Below are positions 31,896 through 43,254 of a stretch of 64,000 nucleotides of DNA, piece after piece. The translations under genes were made by a program, and so were the position numbers. How positions within the stretch are numbered: the first letter of the stretch is position 1; every line of letters starts with the position of its first letter. The notes beneath the pieces are model-generated. The model ran no database searches and had not been told where the DNA came from. It worked only from the letters and a program-made list of their open reading frames with translations. The DNA comes from Meconema thalassinum (Eukaryota > Arthropoda > Insecta > Orthoptera > Tettigoniidae), in contig OX336388.2 of the NCBI GenBank assembly GCA_946902985.2, forward strand, positions 228,244,467 through 228,308,466, given 5' to 3'.

Positions 31896-32029
31896 TGTAG
31901 GATTGGGAGGAATCCCACGGAATATTGGAATAAGGTACGATCCTGGCATTTCCTTGGAGGAATTGTGGTAACTAAGTAAGAATAGCATACTTACAAAAAC
32001 CGGTGTCAGTAACGGATCGAATCATTGCT

Positions 32030-32390
32030 TGCCACGGTGGGTGAGTGGTCAACGTGTCGGTCTACTAACCCCAAGCTTGCAGGTTCGCTCCTGGCCATGG
32101 TAAGTTATTTTTGAAAGGCGGCAAAAATTACGACACCATGTCATACGAGGTTGGCATGTCAAAGAACCGTGTTCATAATGGCAAAATTAATCTAGGCAGT
32201 TTCCGCCAACACGAAGTTCCTCATTTCTCTACTAGAAAGCTCTATAGGGTTCAAGGAGCTTAGATATCTAACCTCCTTGACTTTCATTGTGTTTCAAGGA
32301 ACAACGAAATTTGATATGCAAGCTACCCTTTGGGTGTCAAATAACAAAGCTTGCACCCGGCATCCGAGGCCATATGATATTATTATTATC
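32030..32390 (+). repeat. SINE-4, tRNA-headed
   Basis: The head has ggtgggtgagtggtcaacg (box A) and gcaggttcgctcctgg (box B). The body includes gcggcaaaaattacgacacc, cctcatttctctactagaa and gggtgtcaaataacaaagc, with an ATT-rich tail. The partner copy is at 48235-48648 in the opposite orientation. It is about 350 bp long. Confidence 0.83.
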
Positions 32391-32744
32391 GAATTATTGA
32401 TCTCCAGACTCCCGTTTCCACTTTGCAGTCGTGAGAAGTGCTTTAATACATATGGCTATCCAGCAGCATTCTCCCTGATAGAGACCTGCCCACAACAAAG
32501 AGACCTAACCTTCCTCCCGAAACAACAGCTGTTTCTGCAGTAAATGTCTTAGCGCAGCGTTCTTAATCTATAAATCAGTAACACACACACACAAAAGAAC
32601 AGAAGAGAAGATGCTTCATTTTAGTTTCTTTGGAGGAGAGAGGAAGAAAGACAGAGAAGCTAATGATGAAGGCCGTCATCAGAATCGCATTACGCTGACA
32701 GTGGAGGGATCTGAGGTAATCGTGCGGGTAACGTGAGGGGTTCC
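32391..32744. other. Unassigned sequence with a CA microsatellite
   Basis: A short CA run at about 32580-32594. Nothing else is recognised. Confidence 0.4.
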
Positions 32745-33010
32745 TATTGGACAGGTGACGTATAGTCAGTGGGGAAAATAATGGGGATCACTGGGAGATT
32801 CAATATTGGGCAGGTGACGTATAGTCAGTGTGGAAACAATGGGGGCACTAGGAGATTCTATATTGGGCAGGTGACATATAGTCAGTGTGGAAACAATGGG
32901 GGCACTAGGAGATTCAATATTGGACAGGTGATGTACAGTCTGTAGGGAAAACAATGGGGTCACTAGGAGATTCTATATTGGACAGGTGACGTATAGCCAG
33001 TGAGGAACAC
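32745..33010. repeat. Minisatellite, 57-59-bp unit, about 4.5 copies
   Basis: Successive units start at tattggacaggtgacg (32745), 32804, 32861, 32918 and 32976. Each contains tatagtcagtgtggaaacaa and gcactaggagattc. Unit lengths of 59, 57, 57 and 58 bp show small indels. It is non-coding; the minus-strand open frame at 32766-32963 is a by-product. Confidence 0.92.
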
Positions 33011-33384
33011 AGTTGAAGCAATTGGATGTGGTTAGGGCTGATGGAAGCCCTCTCTACTGGTCATTCCGTGAAGTGGACAACATGGAAAGCTCTCAACCGC
33101 TGTCCCTCCAGTACCGCACGATGCAAGACGAGCCTGGAGAATGGAGCCTTCCTGTGGATTCAGTGCTCCGTTTAATGTTGACGGGTCAACACCTACTGCA
33201 GAGCACTACATCATGCCTCATGAAACACTGACATTTCTTTTCATTTTTTTTTTTTTTCAGTTTGTTAGGGCAATCTATGTACCACGATGCTTGTGTTTTA
33301 GCTGTACTGTATGTTTCTTGCTGTCATCGTCGTTGTTTACCACGATTGGTGTTCTAAGTGGTGGGTTTGGCAGCTGTGCCTTGA

Positions 33385-33886
33385 GCTTCTTTGATGGCCC
33401 AGTTGTCCTTCATCTACCTGCTAAATTCAATCTTGCGTTCCTCAGACCATTTCCTGGTCTCGTCCTTTGGTCTGTGGGAAGCTTCTGTGAGGGACGTTAC
33501 GAAGGGTGTAGTTTTGACAGTTATATGATATTTACTTTGGTAATCTATGTAATTTTGATTAATATTTATTTATTTATTAATTTATTTATTTATTTAATCA
33601 AATAGCACCATTACAGAGCACGTAAAATCAATATTTCAAATCATGCCACATGTCTTTTTTCTCTCTGCCCACATTCGCTTCATTCTCTCTGATCTCTGCT
33701 TCGGAACTGTTCAGTGTTCCGTGGCTACTTTCGTTGTCTTCCTTGTTTCTCCCTGAAGATCACTTTTAGAATTTTGTCCCGAAATAAATTCCTATCATAT
33801 GTATCTGTAATGTCAATGTCGGCTTCCTTAAGATCCTTTAATATCTGTGTAAACCAAGCTGGTTGAACTTTAAGTTTTAAAATTTT
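33385..33886 (-). pseudogene. LINE-b C-terminal fragment, split by SINE-2
   Basis: The minus strand reads IFNKILKLKVQPAWFTQILK, then KEADIDITDTYDRN. This is the LINE-b C-terminal pattern, and 33440-33480 repeats the RKWSEERK-type segment. An AAAT microsatellite (about 33552-33597) lies inside. The sequence continues after the SINE at 34258. Confidence 0.65.
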
Positions 33887-33906
33887 ATTAAAAATTGTTT
33901 TGTTTG

Positions 33907-34237
33907 AGCCTCCGTGGCTTAGGTGGCAGCACGCCTGCCTCTCACCGCTGGGTCCGTGGTTCAAATCACGGTCACTCCATGTGAGATCTGTGCTGGACAA
34001 AACGGAGGCAGACAGGTTTTTCTCCGGGTACTCCGGTTTTCCCTGTCAAAATTTCATTCCAGCAACACTCTCCACTATCATTTCATTTCATCTGTCATTC
34101 ATTTAATCATTGCCCCAGAGGAGTGCGTCAGGCCTCGGCAGCCGGCACAGTTCATATCCTCGCCGCTAGATGGGGGCTTCATTCATTCCATTCCTGACCC
34201 GGTCGGAGACTGGAAGCAGGCTGTGGATTTTCATTTC
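33907..34237 (+). repeat. SINE-2 full-length copy with 20-bp target duplication
   Basis: The head gcctccgtggcttaggtggc has box A (tggcttaggtgg) and box B (ggttcaaatcacgg). The body runs through catgtgagatctgtgctgga, cgtcaggcctcggcagccgg and gacccggtcggagactgg to a TCATTTC tail. Flanking direct repeats attaaaaattgttttgtttg at 33887-33906 and 34238-34257 prove a target-primed insertion into LINE-b. The length of 331 bp defines the family. Confidence 0.95.
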
Positions 34238-34257
34238 ATTAAAAATTGTTTTGTTTG

Positions 34258-34430
34258 CCTGTCATTATTCATTGTATTTAAATGCCCAAAATCGTCGTTT
34301 GAGCATGGTGCGAATGATGTTCTCTTCATGGGTGTATATTTCCTGTTTATGTTTTCCTTGGGCCAAGGACGCATTGAACCAATCTTCTTTCCACGAGCTT
34401 TTCATTTATTTTCATTTACACCATTCAAAA
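34258..34430 (-). pseudogene. LINE-b remnant beyond SINE-2
   Basis: Continues the interrupted LINE-b sequence. Translation is heavily degraded and the assignment depends on continuity across the SINE insertion. Confidence 0.5.
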
Positions 34431-34439
34431 AGTAACTTT

Positions 34440-34690
34440 TATTTTTATCTTTGTAATAAATAAATTAATAAACAAATAAATATAAATTGAAGTACATATA
34501 TAAGCACATAAATAAGTCAGGAGATAAATGAATTACGTAAGTAAATAAAGAAGAAGTAAGTTAGTAAATAAACGAGTACTTAAATTAATAAATGGGAACA
34601 TACATTAATAATTACGAAAATACGAATTAGTTAAATAAGTATTAGGGTAAATAAATAAATTATAAAGTGATTATATAAGCAAAAAAAAGA
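34440..34690. repeat. AAAT-type simple-sequence tract
   Basis: Dominated by imperfect aaat/aata units. Confidence 0.75.
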
Positions 34691-34854
34691 TACGAGCCTT
34701 ACAGTAGTCGCATATGATGTGTAACATCTGACATGTTATCCTACTCGTATACTACACAGCTTGGACATTCTTAAAATGTTAATTTACACTCTATTTTCAT
34801 ACTGGTACTATGATGAATGTATAGATTGAATTGGAGATATGCTACTGTCACATT

Positions 34855-35038
34855 TGTGGCGCAGCGGTCAAGCTGTTAGTTTGTCAACAAGGTAGACCGG
34901 GTTTGATTCCCGGTCAATACATATGAGATTTACGGATTGAAATGCCATGTCCTGTGGTTCGCATTCCACGTAAAAGGGAGGTACCGTGGATCATGATCGT
35001 GAGATTAACGGACACGCAAAACTTCAAGCTTCCTTCCT
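34855..35038 (+). repeat. SINE-7, tRNA-headed
   Basis: The head gtggcgcagcggtcaagc (box A) and ccgggtttgattcccgg (box B) give the best tRNA-like spacing in the window. The short body includes tgtggttcgcattccacgt. It ends in a ttcc-rich stretch next to the SINE-2 copy. No second copy is seen. Confidence 0.68.
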
Positions 35039-35050
35039 TCCTTTTACATT

Positions 35051-35330
35051 GAATGAAAATCCACAGCCTGCTTCCAGTCTCCGACCGGGTCAGGAATGGA
35101 ATGAATGAAGCCCCTATCTAGCGGCGAGGATATGAACTGTGCCGGCTGCCGAGGCCTGACCTACTCCTCTGGGGCAATGATCAAATGAATGACAGATGAA
35201 ATGAAATGATAGTGGAGAGTGCTGCTGGAATGAAATTTTGACAGGGAAAACCGGAGTACCCGGAGAAAAACCTGTCTGCCTCCGTTCTGTCCAGCACAGA
35301 TCTCACATGGAGTGACCGGGATTTGAACCA
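35051..35330 (-). repeat. SINE-2, head-truncated copy with 12-bp target duplication
   Basis: Same body as the other SINE-2 copies but missing the tRNA-like head beyond gggatttgaacca. Direct repeats tccttttacatt at 35039-35050 and 35331-35342 show it inserted already truncated. Confidence 0.9.
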
Positions 35331-35344
35331 TCCTTTTACATTAA

Positions 35345-35838
35345 TAATTCATAATAATAAAATGACACACGACGTCGACAGTACTCTCAAATACTGTGAG
35401 CACATTCCTCAGTAACTATAACATTCATTATTCTCAAGGCTCTCATACAGTTCGTCGTAAACAATCAAAACATGGCTTCCTACAGTCATGAAATGACCTA
35501 GTCTCACATATGATGAAAATACAGCTTTTATTCCACTCTTATAACAACATTCTGTTATGCATTTAATATTTGACTACTCACCCACAGCTTGACAATAATG
35601 CCGCTTACTTAAATGTCATTTGTCGTCTTTGTCCTGCCCCATGTGATATTCAACCTTGAACGTGAAGCTTCATAAACTGCTCAATGACAAATGAAAGTCG
35701 GTGAAACATTTGCCACTGTGCTCGTCAAAGCAGTGCCTGCTAAATGCACTGCCTACTGTATTGCCATAACATTCTCGCGCTACAGAGCACACACTGTCTT
35801 GTTTCCAATACACACATTTTCAATTGTACATCCAGCTG
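35345..35838. other. Unassigned sequence
   Basis: Ordinary AT-rich sequence with no recognised gene or repeat. Confidence 0.4.
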
Positions 35839-35839
35839 G

Positions 35840-35962
35840 CAGTGCGTCTTCATTTCCGTCCGATTCACTTCCGTCCCCAATTTTCTGGCAGTGCGTCTTC
35901 ACTTCCGTCCGATCCACTTCCGTTCGATCCACTTCCGCCCGATTCACTTCCGTCCCCAATTT
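35840..35962. repeat. Short GC-richer tandem array (cttccgtccgat units)
   Basis: Repeats of cacttccgtccgat and cacttccgtccccaatttt. A larger unit of about 52 bp (ggcagtgcgtcttca start) is seen at 35839 and 35888. Confidence 0.8.
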
Positions 35963-36195
35963 TGAAAATCACTCCCTCAAAACTATCCAGCAACCGAGCG
36001 GAAAGATGTTACACATCAAAAAGAACATAATTAATATAAGTGAATATAGCTGAGTAAAAAATAAATGAACAGTAAAAAGTAAGTGCAATAATAGTAAAAT
36101 AAACCAACATTTAGTAAATAATTAATTTAGTAGGAAAATGAATAAATAAGTAAATAACTAAATGAATCGTGAATGAATCGACACCTCATAATTAT
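35963..36195. other. AT-rich spacer with AAAT-type repeats
   Basis: No coding or structural feature other than imperfect AAAT units. Confidence 0.5.
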
Positions 36196-37740
36196 AACAA
36201 GTAGTTCCGTGAAGAACTAAATAGCCTATTTTCAAATATCCTACTAATATCAATTGCCTCTATCAACATACAAATTGTCAGTTTGATTGCTGTAATAGAT
36301 TCGTAGATATTGAGAACCGTCTAAATATTTTGGATGGTCACCATGTTGGATTTTTATATTATAGACCATAGATTTATTTACTAGTACTTGAAGATTATAG
36401 TGTAGGTGTTTTATTCAAACTTCAATCGCATGATTAGGACACAAGAAATAAAAGCGGGATTTTAAAATTTCGCTCAGCCGCCATCTTGTGGTTATGAAAA
36501 TAATTTAAATGAAATAATGGCAGTCGACTAATATTTGTATAAGCATATACCGTATCAAGTTTCACTGTGCTCGGATGGTTAAAATGCAAGAAACGTCCAT
36601 TTGAATATAAAAATTTCGCGTCGCCGCCATGTTGGATTTGTGCTCGCCAGGTTATTGAACGTCCCATAGGTGAACTGATGCTTATAGCCTCTATACACTT
36701 ACAAAATTTCAGTTTGATTGCTGTAGTAGATTAATTGATATTGAGAACCGTCTAAATATTTCGGATAGTCGCCATGTTGGATTTTAATATATGTAGACCA
36801 TAGAGTTATGCACTATTAGATGATGCTTATTGAGTAAGTTCATTATGCAAATGTTGATTTCGATCGCATAATTAGAACACAAGAAATAAAAACTTAATTT
36901 TCGAAACCCGCACAGCCGCCATCTTGATGTTATATAAAAATTGAACAAAATTAGATACCAGTACATTACAATGTGTATAAACATTTGCTGTACGAAGTTT
37001 CATTGCGTTTGGATCATGAAATCCCGAGAAAGGTCTATTTAAATCTTTCAAATTCGCTTGGCCGCCATGTTCGTTTTGTAGTTAACCGGTTTTTGAAAGT
37101 CTACTAGATGAACTTCCAGTAGTGCCCTTTATCTCCTTACAACATTTCATGGTGATACCGGTAATAGTTTCAGAGATATAGAACGCCGGTGAAATATTTC
37201 GCACAGCCGCCATCTTGAGCTTATGGAAACAATTGAACGAAGTTAGATGTTGGTGCATTACAATGTGTATAAACATAATTATACTGTACCAAGTTGCATT
37301 GCGTTTGGTTGGTTAAATCGTGAGAAACGTCTATTTAAACGTCGCAACTTCGCTTGGCCGCCATGTTGGTTTTGTACTTACCAGGTTTTCAAAAGTCACC
37401 TAAGTGAACTTCTAGTAGTTCCATTTATCACCGTACAAAATTACAGGGTGATATCGGTAATAGTTTCGGAGATATTGAATGCTGGTGAAATATTTCGCAC
37501 AGCCGCCATGTTGGATTAGTGAGACGTAACGAAATTTGAAGGGCACGGTCGGGGTCGCCCGGAATAGTGCTATGAACTTCCCGAGCTTCATTGAGATCTC
37601 TCCAGTCGTTTAGAAGTTATTAGGGGGGAACACACAAAAATCCATCACACACACCATCACAGACGCACACACAGACAGACACACGGACAAAAGGTGATCT
37701 CAAAAGCTTTTTTTTTCTTTTCATAAATGAAAATTGTCTA
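36196..37740 (-). mobile_element. Array element (AE) copy 5, ATGGCGGC subfamily
   Basis: The inverted 3' end (aacaagtagttccgtgaag) is at 36196. The inverted 5' end has a GTCT-like tract (cacacagacagacacac), ggtgatctcaaaagc and cataaatgaaaat, ending at 37740. Inverse motif instances (gccgccatcttg, gccgccatgttgg) lie near 36347, 36477, 36623, 36769, 36914, 37060, 37207, 37358 and 37502. Most steps are 144-151 bp. Length and order match copy 2. Confidence 0.8.
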
Positions 37741-39600
37741 AGAATGGGAAATACCAAAATTTTCATAAGCTGTTTCCTGCTATGTTTTGTAATCTGTTTA
37801 ATTCAAATTATCATAAGACTATAAACTAACAATCCGGAGTGCATGAATGTACAAACAAACAAAAGCTTAATGTATATTTAATTATAGGTTTAAACCTAGC
37901 CCTAGATGCGAAATATTCCAAGAAAATTGATAAAAGTCCAGAGAGAAAGGTGATTTTATTTGGAAATGGCTGAGGTGCCATGGAACCTATTGACCTCTGT
38001 ATGGTAAACCAACCGTTGCGTGCTAAATCTCTGCACCATAAAGTTTATTTATTTTGGAATAGCTTTTTTCACCCGAAATTTTTTATCAAAATAATTGAAA
38101 CGCAGTTAATTGTTTTGGTATCAAGTTGTGTTTTCCTTCAATTATCACTTGTAATGAATCAATTAGGGCTAAATAACTAATTAACTTTAGTTTTACCTTC
38201 TCTGGTTTAAATTTTAGATTACGCTACAGTTTTATTATACATACGCAAGCAATGAGTGTGCATGATGTATGTGATGAGAGCGGGGTTCGTTCCCCAGCTG
38301 GGACGAATGTTTGTTTTCAATAAATGGCTTGCGTTGCTATGTCAATATATATCGTTCATAACGTGGGGGCGGGTTCGCTAGGGAGAGGCACTGTGTCACT
38401 TTGTATTTTATCTGGAGGCACAGTTGTTGATTTCACTTCTTTTTGTTCTCAACTTAAGTAAATTAATTTTCCAATGTTGGTATTAATCAGGACCAGTGGC
38501 GTAACTACTGGGGCTGATGAGGGGAATCAATTGCCCCCCCACCCCTCCCCTCCTCAGACCCAAATAATGAAAATATGATATTTTTTTATAACGAATAGGT
38601 AAATGATCCACCTTAATGACATTTTATGAAAAAAGAGATGTAGACAAGAAATAAAATATTCTCTAACTTATACAACTCAGCAACTGTGGACTAATCTTCA
38701 AGATAATGAAAATTGTGTTAAAAATATTGTTAATTATAATCGAAAATACTGTCTAATTAGAGTAAATCATTAAAATATGGAAAAATATACAATGTAAATT
38801 TTCTTTAAAAATCAGTTCTGTTACAATTGAATTATTATTGAAATTATAAAAATACGTATTGCTTATAAAATATTTGAGTTTCTCAAATAGATAAATCTTC
38901 TTCTGTGAAGTAGGAAAAGGTATTGACAAGATTTTTCTATGTTTTGAAAATGTTTATTATCGTCAAATATATTGGTCGTTAATTTCGATGATTTATACCT
39001 CTTTGGGAAAAGGTCAAAATGATGTGGCTATGGATATATAAATGTTTTTGAAATGTCTTCTGCGTTTTCAAAGATTTTACTGCTTGTGTTTTGTTTGTTT
39101 TTTTAGTTTTTTTAGTATAACTGACGAAGGTTACTAGTTAACCTAAACTGGTATTACATTATAATTAGTTTCAATACAATATAAAATTTTCTAAGGTTTT
39201 TAATTTTGAAAAAAAGAACAATCTTTGGATTGTTGAAAAATGATTGGACTTACTGAATGGGCAAAATTGTCAGCTGTTCAATTAGCCAATGGGATGACAG
39301 TAAGATAGGTTTCCTCATCCGAATCTAAATGTACACTACGTGCTATTTGCCACATTACTTGTATTCCTGTTTTAAGTTGAACTTAAGTTGTAGACTCCAG
39401 TTTATTAACATTTATACAATGTCGGGGACTAGGAAGGGCTAACGATTTTCCGAAGAAAACTGGTCTTTATAATTTAACGACGAGAGAGGGAAAAAAACAT
39501 GTCTAGAGAGTGATCCATATTGGCAAAGTTTAATAGACAACGAAAATATTCCTTTAGTCAATAAAATTATTATTTATATTATACAATGTAAAAAAAATTA
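37741..39600. other. Long AT-rich region, no gene seen
   Basis: A tRNA-like scrap (gcggggttcgttccccagc, about 38280-38298) and a possible hAT-type end (cagtggcgtaactactggg, about 38494) lie here, but I see no partner end for the latter. Otherwise there is nothing. Confidence 0.4.
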
Positions 39601-39649
39601 AGTTGCAACAAATAATTACAGAAAATAAATTTAAAAAATTAAACCAAAT

Positions 39650-40885
39650 AAAGTAGTTGAGTAAATGAAGAAACAAATAAATAAATAAATAAATAAATAA
39701 ATAACGGAATAAATATGTAAATAAATAAATACGAAATATTTAAACATAATGACTAAACAAATAAGTAAACGAATAAATCAATAAATAAATAATCAAATAA
39801 TTTAATGAATAAATAAAGAAACAGGTTAATAAATAAATAAGTAAATGAATAATTAAAGTTAAGATACAGATAAATAAAAAATAACCAAATAAGCAAAGTA
39901 ATAAATAAAAAAATTAAATAAATGAATAAATAAATAAATGAATAAATGAATAAATTATTTAATTAACAAACAAGCAAATAAGTTAAGGATTAATTAAAGA
40001 AAGAATACATTTATAAAAAACAAATAAATGAGTAAATAAAGAAATAAACAAATATAGTGGTAAATGAATAAATAAAGAAAGAAAGAAAAATAAATAAACT
40101 TATAAGTGACGAATAATAAAGAAAAAGATAAATGAATAAGCAAATGCTCAAATAAGTAAATAAATAAAGAATCAGATAAATAAATAAGTAACTAAATGAA
40201 TAAATAAAATCAAATGAATAAATGAATTAAGAAACAAATTAGTAAGTGACAAAAAAGATTTAAAAAATAAATAAAAACAAATACCGTAAATGAATAAATA
40301 AATTAAATAAATAAATAATTAAATTAAAAAAAGCAAATAAGTTGAAAAATAAATAAAGAAAAAATAATAATTTAAATAACAAATAAATAAATGAATAAAT
40401 AAGGAAACAAATAAATTAATAAATAAACAGATAACTAAATAACTAAATATACAAATCAATAAATAAATGAATAAATAAAGAAACAGAAAAATACATGAAT
40501 AAACTAATAAATAAAAAATAAATAAATAAACGAATAAATAAATAAACAAATAAGTTAAAGAATAAATAAATAAATAAATGAATAAATAAAATAAATTAGT
40601 GAATAAATTAGTAATCAAGCAAATAAGACCCGGATTAAATAAAGAAAAAATAAATTTAAAAAACAAATTAATAAATGAATAAAGAAAGAAACAAATAAAT
40701 AAACAAAAAAGTAAATGAATAATTAAAGAAACAGGTAAATAAATAAGTAAATAAATGAATAAAGAAACAGATAAGTAAATAATTAAATAAACAAATAAAT
40801 AATTAAGAAAGAAACAGATAAATAAATGAGTAAATAAATAAGTAAATAAATAAGTAAACAAATAAATAAATACATTAAATAAATT
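39650..40885. repeat. AAAT-type simple-sequence tract of about 1.2 kb
   Basis: Almost entirely imperfect aaataaataaatgaataaat units on the plus strand. The 224-codon minus-strand open frame at 40319-40993 encodes only FIYLF-type repeats and is a by-product of this composition. Confidence 0.9.
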
Positions 40886-41039
40886 GGAAATACTTTGACA
40901 CTCACTAATGGATTCCGTTTTGTATCTGTGATGCAGCCAATGCATTGTTTTGAGGGTATCGGCTGAAGGGAAATAGAGAAAGGGGGAAGTCATGAAATAG
41001 TGGGAAGAGAGAGAGGGACACGACTAGAGGGGGAGAGAG

Positions 41040-41339
41040 GGTCACATTTACTCATTGGAATTTATATATACGCTCCGTGAAACAATAGCTGTAGGCTATT
41101 ATGAATACTACGGGTTAATTAGCGATCCAATTACCCAGGAAGTGTTTGTATAGCAAACTAGCAAAATATTGATTCTAAACAACTGCATTGATATCAACTC
41201 TCTAATGCCCATTGTCAGATTTATAAAGCCAAGATGACCTCCTCTCTAAATAATCAACGGGTAATTAGTCAGAGAGTCTCTCTAATGAGATACAGTACCA
41301 TTCGTAATTACAGAGTGATTAATTTTAACCAACAACTAG
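41040..41339. other. Unassigned sequence
   Basis: Nothing recognised in this stretch before the minisatellite region. Confidence 0.4.
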
Positions 41340-41465
41340 TTATTGTTGTTTCATTTAAAGGGGTTTGGGGTATCTTAGTAAACAGCCCCATGAACTTCGG
41401 TGTGTGCTCAATTTGTTTGATAATCTGTATTTATATGGTGACTATAATAGTGTGTGAAAAGGTAA
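41340..41465 (-). repeat. Diverged short repeat related to 30165-30250
   Basis: Shared order: gttgtttcatttaaaggggt, cagccccatgaacttcggtg, tttgataatctgta. Confidence 0.5.
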
Positions 41466-41569
41466 TTATTAGAGATGATACGGATATACGGCAACTATCC
41501 GGTATTCAGCTTAATTTTACTATTCGACCTATCCGGCCTAATTTTACTAACCGAATGGATACATGATAG

Positions 41570-42205
41570 ATCACTATCCGGCTGGATACCTGATGAGAGG
41601 TCAATATCCGGCTGGATACCTGATGAGAGGTCAATATCCAGCTGGATACCTGATGAGGGTCAATATCCGGCTGGATACCTGATGTGAGGTCAATATCCAG
41701 CTGGATACCTGATAAGAGGTCAGTATCCGGCTGTATACCTGATGAGAGGTCAATATCCGGCTGGATACCTGATGAGAGGTCAATATCCAGCTGGATACCT
41801 GATGAGGGTCAATATCCGGCTGGATACCTGATGTGAGGTCAATATCCAGCTGGATACCTGATAAGAGGTCAGTATCCGGCTGTATACCTGATGAGAGGTC
41901 AATATCCGGCTGGATACCTGATGAGAGGTCAATATCCAGCTGGATACCTGATAAGAGGTCAGTATCCGGCTGTATACCTGATGAGAGGTCAATATCCGGC
42001 TGTATACCTGATGAGAGGCCAATATCCGGCTGGATACCAGATGGGAGGTGAATATCCGGCTGGATACCTGATGGGAGGTGAATATCCGGCTGGATACCAG
42101 ATGGGAGGTGAATATCCGGCTGGATACCTGATGGGAGGTGAATATCCGGCTGGATACCAGAAGGGAGGTGAATATCCGGCTGGATACTGGATAGGAGGTT
42201 AATAT
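41570..42205. repeat. 30-bp minisatellite with higher-order structure, about 21 units
   Basis: The unit is ccggctggatacctgatgag plus aggtcaatat (30 bp). A block of five variant units (149 bp, one unit of 29 bp) starting at 41632 repeats at 41781. From about 42033 the units alternate (ggataccag / ggatacctg) as a 60-bp dimer. Because 30 is a multiple of three, open frames occur on both strands (up to 199 codons). They are not evidence of genes. Confidence 0.95.
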
Positions 42206-42296
42206 TATCTAGCTGATACTGGAGATTCAATAAATTACAACATTTTCGACTTTATTTAATTCACGTACAGGATACCCCGAACACAAATAAAACCGT

Positions 42297-42410
42297 AGGC
42301 ATCGTTGCGTAATAGCTAGCATTCTTGGCCGTCACCATGGAGAACCGCGATCGATTCCTGGCTCTGCCAAAATATATTAATTGTACTAATAATAATAATA
42401 ATAATGTTAT
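42297..42410 (+). repeat. SINE-8, short tRNA-headed, AAT tail
   Basis: tgcgtaatagctagcattc (box A region), gcgatcgattcctggc (box B), ctgccaaaatatattaat, then an AAT run at about 42388-42405. Confidence 0.65.
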
Positions 42411-42560
42411 TGGTTTTGCGTGCCATTTAACTACTGTGGCTTTTTAGAGACGCTAGGGTACGGGAGTTTTGTCTCGAAGGGGATCTTTAATGTGCCAGCA
42501 AATGTACTGACACCACTCCCTCGCATTTGCGCGCCAACTGATGGCACCAGAAAAATTTAA
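42411..42560 (-). repeat. SINE-6-related fragment
   Basis: The reverse complement reads agtggtgtcagtacatttgc and cattaaagatcccc, matching the body at about 30850-30900. Confidence 0.55.
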
Positions 42561-42589
42561 TTCTGGTCTGAGGGTTGGAACGGAGTGAG

Positions 42590-43170
42590 GCAAAACTGAG
42601 AAGAGGAGGGTTCGATCCCCACTTCAACAACCCTAGAAGGGATTTTTAGTGATTTCCCACTTTTACTCCTGGTAAATGCTGGGATCGTTCTTAACGTAAG
42701 AACTTGGTCGCTTCCTTCCGAATCCTATCCCCAATTTACAAGTACGCACACCAGTGCATCCATCACAATAACACAGGCTATCACGCAAACACCGCGATGT
42801 AACAGCCCACAGAATAAGCAACAACAGCGAAGCACTCCATACCAACAAAAATTAAATTCTCTGACATAGATAACAATCGTGGACTTGGTAAACGGAGTTC
42901 AATGGCTCTGACTGGTAAACTCAACGTGAAACGCACCCTTCTTTAGCCTACCGTAATGATTCATTATCGTTGAACATTAATTTTGATGATACACACCTGA
43001 TTTAAATTAGCCTGAGGCCCAGAATAACATTTAACGCAATTAATTTGACATGAATTTCCGCAAAATATCGGCAAACAATAATTGAGTATCCACGCGACCG
43101 CCATATGTCAATGTCATGTATATGGGCTGTCATAAAACCTATCAAGTGTCACAATTACCAGTTCTCGGTT
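42590..43170. other. Mostly unassigned, with a SINE-3-related scrap
   Basis: gtaaatgctgggatcgttct and ggtcgcttccttccga (about 42670-42720) resemble 30545-30675 inverted. The remainder is not recognised. Confidence 0.4.
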
Positions 43171-43208
43171 TCACAATGAGACATACTTACCAAAATACTT
43201 ATACCTCG

Positions 43209-43212
<4 letters not shown>

Positions 43213-43253
<41 letters not shown>
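43213..43253. repeat. ATT microsatellite
   Basis: About 14 ATT units directly before the LINE-R1 fragment. Confidence 0.9.

Positions 43254-43254
<1 letters not shown>

Noticed and set aside
33923..34435. 170-codon frame with the IPDPVGDWKQAVDFHF phrase, also near 44506-45318 and 47835-48134
   Set aside because: The phrase is a translation of SINE-2, which has five copies here. It is not a protein family.
34855..34925. Genuine tRNA gene (cleanest box A and box B)
   Set aside because: The sequence continues into SINE-like body, and I could not form a full cloverleaf by eye. It is more likely a SINE head.
38490..38580. hAT-like end cagtggcgtaactactggg
   Set aside because: No matching inverted end or target duplication found downstream, so no element was called.
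40319..40993. 224-codon minus-strand open frame (hydrophobic, FIYLF repeats)
   Set aside because: It is the translation of an AAAT simple-sequence tract and has no non-repetitive content.
41570..42205. CRISPR-like array (regular repeat with short unit)
   Set aside because: Units are directly adjacent with no unique spacers, and the context is eukaryotic.
41631..42230. 199-codon minus-strand and shorter plus-strand open frames in the 41.6-42.2-kb array
   Set aside because: The 30-bp unit is a multiple of three and lacks stops in several frames, so open frames on both strands are expected without selection.
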